Of a stretch of DNA of 6,077 nucleotides, positions 1 to 5,711 are shown piece by piece. The notes beneath the pieces were generated by a model. It worked only from the letters and a program-made list of their open reading frames with translations. It was not told where the DNA came from and did not search any database. Each line of letters starts with the position of its first letter. Within the stretch, counting starts at the first letter, position 1. The translations under genes and the position numbers were made by a program. Origin of the DNA: Burkholderiales bacterium (GTDB lineage Bacteria; Pseudomonadota; Gammaproteobacteria; Burkholderiales; Usitatibacteraceae); contig JACMOJ010000514.1 in assembly GCA_014378085.1 (NCBI GenBank), positions 1 to 6,077 on the forward strand. Direction: 5' to 3'.

Positions 1-281
1 TGGGCGTTGGAAATTTGACGGGGGCTGCTCCTAGTACGAGAGGACCGGAGTGGACGTACCGCTGGTGTACCTGGTGTTTCGCCAGAAGCATCGCAGGGTA
101 GCTAAGTACGGAAAAGATAACCGCTGAAAGCATCTAAGCGGGAAACTTGCCTGAAGATAAGATTTCCCGGGGGTTTAACCCCCTTGAAGGGTCGTTCGAG
201 ACCAGGACGTTGATAGGCACCGTGTGGAAGCGTGGTAACACGTTAAGCTAAGGTGTACTAATTGCCCGTAAGGCTTGACTC
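1..281 (+). rRNA. rrl: 23S ribosomal RNA, 3' end (partial)
   Basis: This is the last ~280 nt of large-subunit rRNA (domain VI); the 5' part lies outside the window. The sarcin-ricin loop, where EF-Tu and EF-G act, is intact at 33-46 (agtacgagaggacc). Downstream are the conserved 'gctgaaagcatctaagc' block at about 123-139, 'gacgttgatagg' at about 207-218, and the closing 'ctaattgcccgta...ggctt' block at 258-275. The wording of the tail, especially 'gggtcgttcgagaccaggacgttgatagg' split across 190-218 and the 'attgcccgt' ending, matches what I recall from betaproteobacteria. The mature 3' end is set by homology and is uncertain by a few bases. It is followed by spacer and 5S, the usual rrn order. 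Confidence 0.96.
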
Positions 282-306
282 TATAACCTTAAGATAAGCG
301 TTATAG
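281..306 (+). other. Inverted repeat at the 23S 3' boundary (possible rRNA-processing stem)
   Basis: The sequence ctataac at 281-287 is exactly complementary to gttatag at 300-306, with a 12-nt loop. It sits right where mature 23S should end. Precursor rRNA commonly carries helices near the mature ends that guide RNase trimming, so a local processing or boundary structure is plausible. A competing long-range helix with the 23S 5' leader, which is outside the window, cannot be examined here. Confidence 0.4.
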
Positions 307-446
307 CTAATAGCAACGCAATACAATTTAATCGTCAGTGAACGGTGACAAGCCGAACATTGACTGTCTTTACTTCCTCCCAGAATGCGGTTGCGCGTTC
401 GCCCGTCGATACGAAAGTACGCAGGCAAACGATCAACACACCGAAT
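282..446 (+). other. 23S-5S internal transcribed spacer
   Basis: This 165-nt transcribed spacer joins 23S and 5S. I read it for a tRNA cloverleaf and found none: there is no TTCGA loop with flanking stem and no CCA end. I see no open reading frame worth calling. Apart from the short inverted repeat at its left end, no structure stands out. Confidence 0.8.
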
Positions 447-563
447 TCTTGGCGACCATAGCGCGCTGGCCCCACCCCTTCCCATCCCGAACAGGACCGT
501 GAAACAGCGTTGCGCCGATGATAGTGCGGTCATACCCGTGCGAAAGTAGGTCATCGCCAAGAC
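447..563 (+). rRNA. rrf: 5S ribosomal RNA
   Basis: This is a complete 5S rRNA of about 117 nt, part of the central protuberance of the large subunit. Helix I is visible: tcttggcga at 447-455 pairs base for base with tcgccaaga at 554-562. The internal block cccatcccgaacaggaccgtgaaac (about 482-506) is the typical bacterial loop B/C region, and 'gcgccgatgatagtgcgg' (about 512-529) and 'gcgaaagtaggtcatcgcc' match the 3' half. The ends come from the terminal helix and could be off by one or two bases. It is the last gene of the rrn operon; no distal tRNA follows before the terminator. Confidence 0.95.
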
Positions 564-572
564 CCTAATAAG

Positions 573-611
573 CAAAAGCCCCGAAGGTAGCCCTTCGGGG
601 CTTTTGTCTTT
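573..611 (+). terminator. Rho-independent terminator of the rrn operon, probably bidirectional
   Basis: A perfect 15-bp stem is formed by 573-587 and 592-606 around a tagc tetraloop. The core is gccccgaagg against cccttcgggg. The top strand continues with ttttgtctttt, a U-rich tail suited to ending rRNA transcription 10 nt after 5S. The stem has aaaa on one side and tttt on the other, so the bottom strand also shows a hairpin followed by ttttgcttatt. It lies 95 nt past the stop codon of the convergent kup gene and may end that transcript too. Confidence 0.93.
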
Positions 612-700
612 ACATCACCAACACCACAACATAACCCAATCATCCCCTCTGTACATCCCGCGATTCAGCGCTGAAACAAGGCAACGCTCTGTAGCTAACG

Positions 701-2572
701 CTAGATCTCTACTTGAGCGCCCAGCTCAACGACTCGATTGGTAGGAATTCTGAAATAGTCGGAGGCTTTAGCCGCGAGATGCGACATCCAGACAAAGATA
801 TGTTCGCGCCAAAGTGCCATGCCACCTTTGCGGGTCGCAATGAGTGACTCGCGGTTAACGAAAAAGCTGGTGTCCATCATGTCGAACTTCATCGACTGGA
901 GCCGACAGTCTTCAAGCATAACGGGAACGTTCGGCGACTCTTTAAATCCATAGTGAGCGGTAATCGTGTAAAAGCCATGTCCATGGTTTTCTATCCAGAT
1001 GTAGTCTTCTTTCGGGACGCGTGGAATGTCTTCAATCACGATGGACAGGATGACAACCCGTCCATGCAGCACCTTGTTGTGTTTCAGGTTGTGGAGAAGA
1101 GAATTTGGCACGCCGTCCGGATTGGTAGTCATAAACACACCAGTACCTTCTACGCGTGGCGTGTCGGAAAGTGCGATGGAGTCAACAAACCCCTTCAACG
1201 GCATTGCGCCATCATTTACCTTACGGCGAACGATTTCCCGGCCACGACGCCAAGTACTCATCAGGGTGAACAAAACAATTCCCATGACCACCGGGAACCA
1301 CCCGCCATCAACAAACTTCAACAAACAAGCGGTCATGAACATCACATCGTTTCCGACCAGCACCAAGGTCAACGGCCAAACGAGGATGCGCGGCCATTTC
1401 CAGATGTAGGTCATGACCACAAAGAGAATAAGCGAGGCACACAGCATCGTCATCGTGACGGCAATCCCATAGGCCGCTGCCATGCTGTCCGAGGTTTTGA
1501 AAGAAACCACCAGCCCGATGATACAGACGAGCATTGCCCAATTGATGAACGGGACATAGATCTGTCCGGCCTCTTGTTCGCTAGTGTGAAGGATAGAAAA
1601 ACGGGGCAAGTATCCGAGTTGGATTGCCTGCTTGGTCATGCTGAAAGCACCCGAAATCACCGCTTGAGAGGCAATGACGGTAGCTGCGGTCGCGAGAAAA
1701 ATCATCGGGATTAGTGCCCAGCTGGGGACCATTAGGAAGAACGGGTTCTTAACCGCCTCTGGTGTGCTGAGGACAAGCGCTCCTTGTCCAAAATAATTCA
1801 TGAGTAACGATGGCCAAACGAGGTAGAACCACGCGTAGCGAATCGGCTTCTTGCCAAAGTGTCCCATGTCTGCATAGAGTGCCTCGGCACCGGTTACGCA
1901 CAGCACGACTGATCCCAGCACGACGAAAGCAAGGAAACGATGGTTGAGCAAAAATTCAAAGCTATAAATCGGATTGACGGCAAGCAGAACGCGGGGATTT
2001 TCAATAACCTGAACGAACCCGAGCAAAAAGATGATGACGAACCACGACACCATTGCGGGTCCAAACAGCGCCCCAATTGCAGCCGTGCCGCGCCGCTGAA
2101 GGAAGAACAACGACACAAGAATGGCGATCGCGATGGGCAACACGTAGCGCTCTAGGGCGGGCGAAACAACGTTTAGTCCTTCCACGGCGGAAAGTACGGA
2201 TACGGCGGGCGTCAATACGGCGTCGCCGAAAAACATGGCCGCGCCAAACATGCCCAGAGCCACGATCCACCAATGGCTGCGTGTACCTTTGCGAAAGCAG
2301 CGCTGCCCCAGAGCGGTAAGCGCTAAGATTCCACCCTCACCCTTGTTGTCGGCGCGCATCATAAAAACTAGATACTTCACCGTCACTAAGGTCATCAGAG
2401 ACCAGAACATTAGCGACAAGATGCCCAAGACCGTCGCCTCGTTCAGTGGGATCCCGTGTTCGGGATTAAACGATTCTTTCAGCGCATAAAGCGGACTGGT
2501 TCCGATATCGCCAAAAACGACGCCTATCGCGCCAATGGTGAGTGCGCTTAACTTTTTGTCTTTAGTTTCCAT
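701..2572 (-). CDS. kup: Kup-family potassium uptake protein (low-affinity K+/H+ symporter)
   Basis: The 623-residue product is essentially the length of E. coli Kup (622) and looks intact. Kup proteins are inner-membrane K+ importers believed to be driven by proton symport. The family signature GVVFGDIGTSPLYAL is at residues 17-31. It is followed by RADNKGEGGILAL (73-85), FFGDAVLTPAVSVLSAVEGL (114-133), VTGAEALYADMGHFGK (226-241), NYFGQGAL (259-266), ATVIASQAVISGAFS (297-311) and AAAYGIAVT (365-373). About a dozen hydrophobic segments fill residues 12-440. A soluble C-terminal domain follows, with HNLKHNKVLH (494-503), YGFKESPNV (541-549) and the terminal NRVVELGAQVEI, nearly identical to E. 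coli as I recall it. The acidic residues D22, D117 and E230 align with the conserved membrane acids (E. coli D23, E116, E229). The ATG leaves the usual short cytoplasmic N-terminus before the GD motif. No clear Shine-Dalgarno precedes it. It is convergent with the rrn operon and divergent from the peptidase gene. Confidence 0.96.
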   Translation of the reverse strand: METKDKKLSALTIGAIGVVFGDIGTSPLYALKESFNPEHGIPLNEATVLGILSLMFWSLMTLVTVKYLVFMMRADNKGEGGILALTALGQRCFRKGTRSHWWIVALGMFGAAMFFGDAVLTPAVSVLSAVEGLNVVSPALERYVLPIAIAILVSLFFLQRRGTAAIGALFGPAMVSWFVIIFLLGFVQVIENPRVLLAVNPIYSFEFLLNHRFLAFVVLGSVVLCVTGAEALYADMGHFGKKPIRYAWFYLVWPSLLMNYFGQGALVLSTPEAVKNPFFLMVPSWALIPMIFLATAATVIASQAVISGAFSMTKQAIQLGYLPRFSILHTSEQEAGQIYVPFINWAMLVCIIGLVVSFKTSDSMAAAYGIAVTMTMLCASLILFVVMTYIWKWPRILVWPLTLVLVGNDVMFMTACLLKFVDGGWFPVVMGIVLFTLMSTWRRGREIVRRKVNDGAMPLKGFVDSIALSDTPRVEGTGVFMTTNPDGVPNSLLHNLKHNKVLHGRVVILSIVIEDIPRVPKEDYIWIENHGHGFYTITAHYGFKESPNVPVMLEDCRLQSMKFDMMDTSFFVNRESLIATRKGGMALWREHIFVWMSHLAAKASDYFRIPTNRVVELGAQVEI

Positions 2573-2860
2573 ACGGGGCGACCGCGCGGCACGGACTGTT
2601 AACCGAAAGGTCTCGGTGAATGCCGGGGCGGGGGTTCGCGAAGAGATGTCTTAGTAGAATGAGGAGATTTTTCTGCTACAGGTAGAACATGTGCCAATAC
2701 AACAGTACACCTCTTGATTGACAAAAGCAAACGTCGAACACCTCCGGAAATTCAGCTTTTGGCAGTCGACCGGAGTAAAATCCCGGCTCCTCATCAGTCT
2801 CTAAGTTGTTGGCTCTAAATATTGTTCGAAACCGTTCCTAATAGTCGACAAACTGGTTCT
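2573..2860. other. Divergent intergenic region between kup and the S9 peptidase gene
   Basis: This 288-nt stretch separates two outward-facing genes and should hold both promoters. Besides the kup promoter candidate, the top strand has a -10-like TAAAAT at 2776-2781, which would put a start near 2788, but no good -35 lies 16-18 bp upstream. An inverted repeat, ctccgg at 2742-2747 and ccggag at 2770-2775, spans 22 nt just upstream of that -10 and could be an operator or a weak hairpin. The top-strand TTGACA at 2718-2723 has no matching -10 at 16-18 bp. I see no known riboswitch and no small RNA gene. Confidence 0.5.
2696..2724 (-). promoter_or_regulatory. Candidate sigma-70 promoter for kup
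   Basis: On the bottom strand a -35-like TTGTCA (2724-2719, five of six matches to TTGACA) is followed after exactly 17 bp by TGTATT (2701-2696, four of six matches to TATAAT). Transcription would start near 2689, giving a leader of about 117 nt before the kup ATG. The -10 is weak, so this is a candidate only. The leader is GC-rich near the gene and contains a small hairpin (arms 2602-2606 and 2613-2617, 6-nt loop). The region has no other well-spaced -35/-10 pair in this direction. Confidence 0.35.
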
Positions 2861-5341
2861 ATGCGCCACTTTCGCCCTCCTACCATTCTGCGCCCAAGCT
2901 TGCTTCTCGCCGGCCTAGCGTTCGCTACAATCTGTCCCCTTCCCGCATCGGCAAATGACGCCGCGCGTTATCAAGTGCCGACGCAAGCAATGGTTGACAT
3001 GGTCGACGCAGCGCAGATTCCACAGACCGCACTTTCGCCGACTAATGAGTGGCTAATGCTGCTTGAGCGGCCAGCGCTACCAACAGTCGCGGACCTAAGT
3101 CAACCAGAACTAAGGCTCGCTGGCGTGCGTATCAATCCGCGCAACAACGATCTTAGTAGAACAACACACGCGACATCCATCCGTTTTGTTCGGCTGGCAG
3201 ATCGGCTCGAAAAACTCGTGCAGAACCTGCCCACCAATGCGAGGATCGGCGATGCGGTATGGTCACCTGACGGGAAACGCGTTGCCTTTACGCTGGTAAG
3301 GGAAAACAGCCTCGAATTAATGGTGGTCGAAGTCGCCAATGGCGCGCAGGCGAAACGAGTGACTGAACGAACGCTCAATGGTGTGGTGGGGCGGCCATTT
3401 AGTTGGTTTAGTGATAGCAAGTCGTTGCTAATTGCGGTGACACTCGCGACGCGTGGCGCAGCGCCCAAACCGCCGAGCACGGTAAGTGGGCCGCTGGTGC
3501 AAGAAAATCTCGGTCGACGCAATGCGGCTCGAACATACCAAGACCTTCTCAAGACGCCGCATGACGATGCTCTGTTTGAATACTATGCGACCGCCGAAGT
3601 CGGGCGAGTCTGGCTTGATGGAAAATTTGAAACAATTGCAAGTGGCGTTGTGCGCGGCATGACGCCCTCGCCCGATGGGCAGTACGCGCTTGTCCAAACC
3701 GTGAAACGACCCTACTCCTACGCCGTTCCTGTCGCACGTTTTGCGATGAAGACGGAAGTGCGCGATGCGCTCGAGCCGGATGTTGGCCGCGTTGTACGGG
3801 TGATGTCGGATCTGCCTATGGCCGAAGATGAAGACGCAGACCCCGACGCCGTCCGGAAAGGGCCGCGTCAATATTCTTGGCGAAGCGATGCAAACGCGAC
3901 ACTCGCCTGGGCACAAGCGAATGAAACAAGAAAAAACGGCGTCAGCGATTATTTCTTTGTGTTGGCTTCGCCCTTCGATAGCGAACCGACAATGCTAGCC
4001 AAGCTTGAGTTGCGTTTCCAGAGCGTAATTTGGGGAAATGACGCGGTTGCACTAGTAACAGAGGTTTCGCGCAAGCTTCGCAAGACATCAACATGGCGAG
4101 TGTATCCCGCAGACGCAATCAAACCCGCGCAGAAGATTTTTGAACGCTCGACGGAAGACCGTTATGGTGACCCCGGTGTGCCGTTTACGGAGTCAAACGG
4201 CCGCGGTGGTCGCGTTTTAAATTTTTCGCCGGACGGTAAAGCGATTTATTTGAACGGTACTGGTGCATCAAGCGAAGGTGATCGGCCGTTTGTGGATCGA
4301 CTCGAACTAGACACGCGCGACACCAAGCGATTGTTTCGCTCTGAAGCGCCCTACTACGATGTGCCGCTTAGCGTATTCGACAACGCACAACAGGGAAAGG
4401 CGACCAGTGCAAGCGTTCGACTATTGGTGCAGCGAGAGAGTGTGACCGAAGCGCCGAACATGTACGTACGCGAATTAGCCAGCGGGAAAATGGCGGCGAT
4501 CACGCGCTTTGCGACGCCCAAAAACCCCCTCACCGGCGTCTCAAAAGAAGTCATTCGCTACAAACGACGCGACGGCGTGGAGCTTTCCGGAACACTATAT
4601 TTGCCGGCGGGGTTTAAGCGCGGTGACGACCCGTTGCCGTTGTTGATGTGGGCATATCCAAGGGAGTTTCGGTCAGCAGAAGCTGCGGGGCAGATTACTG
4701 GTTCGCCCTACCGCTATGTGCGACCGGCATTTTCCGGGCCGCTACCGTTTGTCACGCAAGGCTATGCCGTGCTCGACAACCCCACCATGCCGATCATCGG
4801 TGATCAGGGCAAAGAGAACGATACCTACCTGCCGCAACTGATCGCAAGCGCCGAAGCGGCGATCGATGAAGTCGTTCGCCGTGGTGTTGTCGATCGTTCC
4901 AAAGTCGCCGTTGGTGGGCACTCGTACGGGGCCTTTATGGTGGCCAATTTGTTGGCCCACACCAAGCTGTTTGCCGCAGGTGTCGCGGAAAGTGGTGCAT
5001 ATAACCGAACACTTACGCCATTTGGCTTCCAAGCGGAGGACAGGACGTTTTGGAAAGCACGAGATGTTTATTCGCAGATGTCGCCGTTTCACTACGCCGA
5101 TCAAATCAAAACGCCAATTTTGTTGATTCACGGCGAAGCGGATTCGAATTCTGGGACGTTCCCACTGCAAAGTGAACGTTTCTACCAAGCGATCAAGGGA
5201 CTTGGCGGCACCGCCCGATACGTCGTGCTGCCCTACGAGGATCACGGCTATCGCGGGCGTGAATCGGTGCTGCATCGATTGTGGGAATCCGCGCGCTGGC
5301 TTGATCGGTATGTAAAGAATGGCGACAAGAAGCCGACCTAA
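2861..5341 (+). CDS. Exported S9 family serine peptidase, glutamyl endopeptidase-like (S9D type)
   Basis: The product is 826 residues from the ATG at 2861. I prefer that ATG to an in-frame TTG at 2822 because it begins a textbook signal peptide: MRHFRPPTILRPS, then hydrophobic LLLAGLAFATICPL, then PASA, with cleavage predicted after A31. There is no lipobox. The mature protein has a beta-propeller-like region (about 35-555) with repeated WSPDGK-type strands (WSPDGK 134-139, PSPDGQ 269-274, FSPDGK 455-460) and the YSWRSDANATLAW block (338-350). A C-terminal alpha/beta-hydrolase domain starts near YKRRDGVELSGTLYLPAGF (567-585). The nucleophile is S688 in GGHSYGAFM (685-693). D761 in HGEADSNSG and H795 in YEDHGYRGRES fit the other triad positions. 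SGAYNRTLTPFGFQAEDRT closely resembles plant chloroplast glutamyl endopeptidase and its bacterial relatives as I recall them. It probably cleaves peptides, likely after Glu, in the periplasm or outside the cell; the Glu preference is inferred from the family. It appears monocistronic, with no obvious Shine-Dalgarno at either start. Confidence 0.92.
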   Translation: MRHFRPPTILRPSLLLAGLAFATICPLPASANDAARYQVPTQAMVDMVDAAQIPQTALSPTNEWLMLLERPALPTVADLSQPELRLAGVRINPRNNDLSRTTHATSIRFVRLADRLEKLVQNLPTNARIGDAVWSPDGKRVAFTLVRENSLELMVVEVANGAQAKRVTERTLNGVVGRPFSWFSDSKSLLIAVTLATRGAAPKPPSTVSGPLVQENLGRRNAARTYQDLLKTPHDDALFEYYATAEVGRVWLDGKFETIASGVVRGMTPSPDGQYALVQTVKRPYSYAVPVARFAMKTEVRDALEPDVGRVVRVMSDLPMAEDEDADPDAVRKGPRQYSWRSDANATLAWAQANETRKNGVSDYFFVLASPFDSEPTMLAKLELRFQSVIWGNDAVALVTEVSRKLRKTSTWRVYPADAIKPAQKIFERSTEDRYGDPGVPFTESNGRGGRVLNFSPDGKAIYLNGTGASSEGDRPFVDRLELDTRDTKRLFRSEAPYYDVPLSVFDNAQQGKATSASVRLLVQRESVTEAPNMYVRELASGKMAAITRFATPKNPLTGVSKEVIRYKRRDGVELSGTLYLPAGFKRGDDPLPLLMWAYPREFRSAEAAGQITGSPYRYVRPAFSGPLPFVTQGYAVLDNPTMPIIGDQGKENDTYLPQLIASAEAAIDEVVRRGVVDRSKVAVGGHSYGAFMVANLLAHTKLFAAGVAESGAYNRTLTPFGFQAEDRTFWKARDVYSQMSPFHYADQIKTPILLIHGEADSNSGTFPLQSERFYQAIKGLGGTARYVVLPYEDHGYRGRESVLHRLWESARWLDRYVKNGDKKPT

Positions 5342-5377
5342 TGAGGTCACCCGGTCAATCGTTGCTGCACGCTGTAG

Positions 5378-5406
5378 TTGCGAGAAAGCACAAAAAACGA
5401 CATAAT
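5378..5406 (+). promoter_or_regulatory. Candidate promoter of the CAU tRNA gene
   Basis: TTGCGA (5378-5383) and CATAAT (5401-5406, five of six matches to TATAAT) are separated by exactly 17 bp. Transcription would start near 5413, about 26 nt before the tRNA, which suits a short 5' leader removed by RNase P. A small hairpin (cgtcc 5410-5414 against ggacg 5419-5423, tetraloop ttct) lies at the predicted start. It has no T tract, so it is not a convincing terminator for the upstream peptidase gene. No other terminator is seen between the two genes, so read-through from the peptidase gene is possible. Confidence 0.5.
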
Positions 5407-5438
5407 TTACGTCCTTCTGGACGCAGTTCTTCCGAAAA

Positions 5439-5515
5439 GGCCAATTAGCTCAGCCGGTTAGAGCGACGGAATCATAATCCGCAGGTCCCCTGTTCGAATC
5501 AGGGATTGGCCACCA
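5439..5515 (+). tRNA. tRNA with CAU anticodon (elongator Met, or Ile2 with lysidine)
   Basis: This is a 77-nt cloverleaf with an encoded CCA end (5513-5515). The acceptor stem ggccaat (5439-5445) pairs fully with attggcc (5505-5511). The D stem is gctc/gagc, the T stem ccctg/caggg around ttcgaat, and the variable loop aggtc. The anticodon loop atcataa (5471-5477) places CAT at 5473-5475. It is not an initiator: the first acceptor pair is a normal G-C and the anticodon stem lacks three G-C pairs next to the loop. Sequence alone leaves open whether it is elongator tRNA-Met or the AUA-reading tRNA-Ile2, whose C34 TilS converts to lysidine. The acceptor pair at 4-69 is C-G, as in E. coli Ile2, but 5-68 is A-U, as in E. 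coli elongator Met. Position 27-43 is an A/C mismatch, so the anticodon stem has only four pairs. Confidence 0.95.
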
Positions 5516-5523
5516 AATAAATC

Positions 5524-5556
5524 AAGGGCTTACAGCGATGTAGGCCCTTTTTCTTT
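5524..5556 (+). terminator. Rho-independent terminator after the tRNA
   Basis: The stem aagggcttac (5524-5533) pairs with gtaggccctt (5540-5549): ten pairs including one G-T, around the 6-nt loop agcgat. It is followed by a T-rich run (tttttcttt, ending at 5556). It begins 8 nt after the CCA end, so the tRNA is probably a single-gene transcript and the gene to its right needs its own promoter. Confidence 0.88.
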
Positions 5557-5582
5557 GGTGGACGTGGACAGTTTTGGGGCAG

Positions 5583-5611
5583 TTGACGCCCAATATTGGC
5601 CGGCGTTTCAT
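5583..5611 (+). promoter_or_regulatory. Candidate promoter with an internal palindrome, upstream of the membrane-protein gene
   Basis: TTGACG (5583-5588, five of six matches to the -35 consensus) lies 17 bp before TTTCAT (5606-5611, four of six matches to the -10 consensus). The spacer contains the perfect 10-bp palindrome ccaatattgg (5590-5599), placed where a repressor could block RNA polymerase. Transcription would start near 5618, leaving a leader of about 94 nt before the ATG at 5712. The -10 is poor and the palindrome may be chance. The rest of 5557-5711 shows no other feature I can support. Confidence 0.3.
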
Positions 5612-5711
5612 TTAGAACCGCCTCATTAATCCGTAGTATGGGGAGAACGCAATGGTCGATAATTGCCTTTGACCTGAACGCCACTAAGTCTTGCCCTAAT
5701 CGGAAATCCAC

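Noticed and set aside
258..575. 105-codon open frame on the minus strand across the rRNA region
   Set aside because: It lies antisense to the 23S end, the spacer and the whole of 5S. The rRNA conservation explains the sequence, and the peptide has no recognisable pattern.
664..675. Perfect 12-bp palindrome ttcagcgctgaa between the rrn terminator and the kup stop
   Set aside because: With no loop it is a poor hairpin and has no T tract in either direction, and there is no promoter nearby to suggest an operator. Probably chance.
953..1714. 253-codon open frame on the plus strand, antisense to kup
   Set aside because: The kup frame is conserved over its whole length. The antisense peptide is rich in H, N, R, D and Q without domains, as expected from the reverse complement of hydrophobic membrane-protein codons.
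2573..2690. Possible c-di-AMP (ydaO-type) riboswitch in the kup leader
   Set aside because: Some K+ transporter genes in other phyla carry it, but the leader is short and I see none of the conserved purine-rich core.
2684..2702. Sigma-54-like ttggcacatgttctacc on the minus strand upstream of kup
   Set aside because: The GG half is good, but the -12 half reads AC instead of the required GC at the fixed spacing.
2649..3161. Eleven-base direct repeat tcttagtagaa at 2649-2659 and 3151-3161
   Set aside because: A few exact 11-mers are expected to repeat by chance in 6 kb, and one copy lies inside the peptidase coding sequence.
4742..5350. 202-codon open frame on the minus strand, antisense to the peptidase catalytic domain
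   Set aside because: The opposite strand encodes the highly conserved hydrolase domain with its triad. The antisense frame shows no domain or ribosome site.
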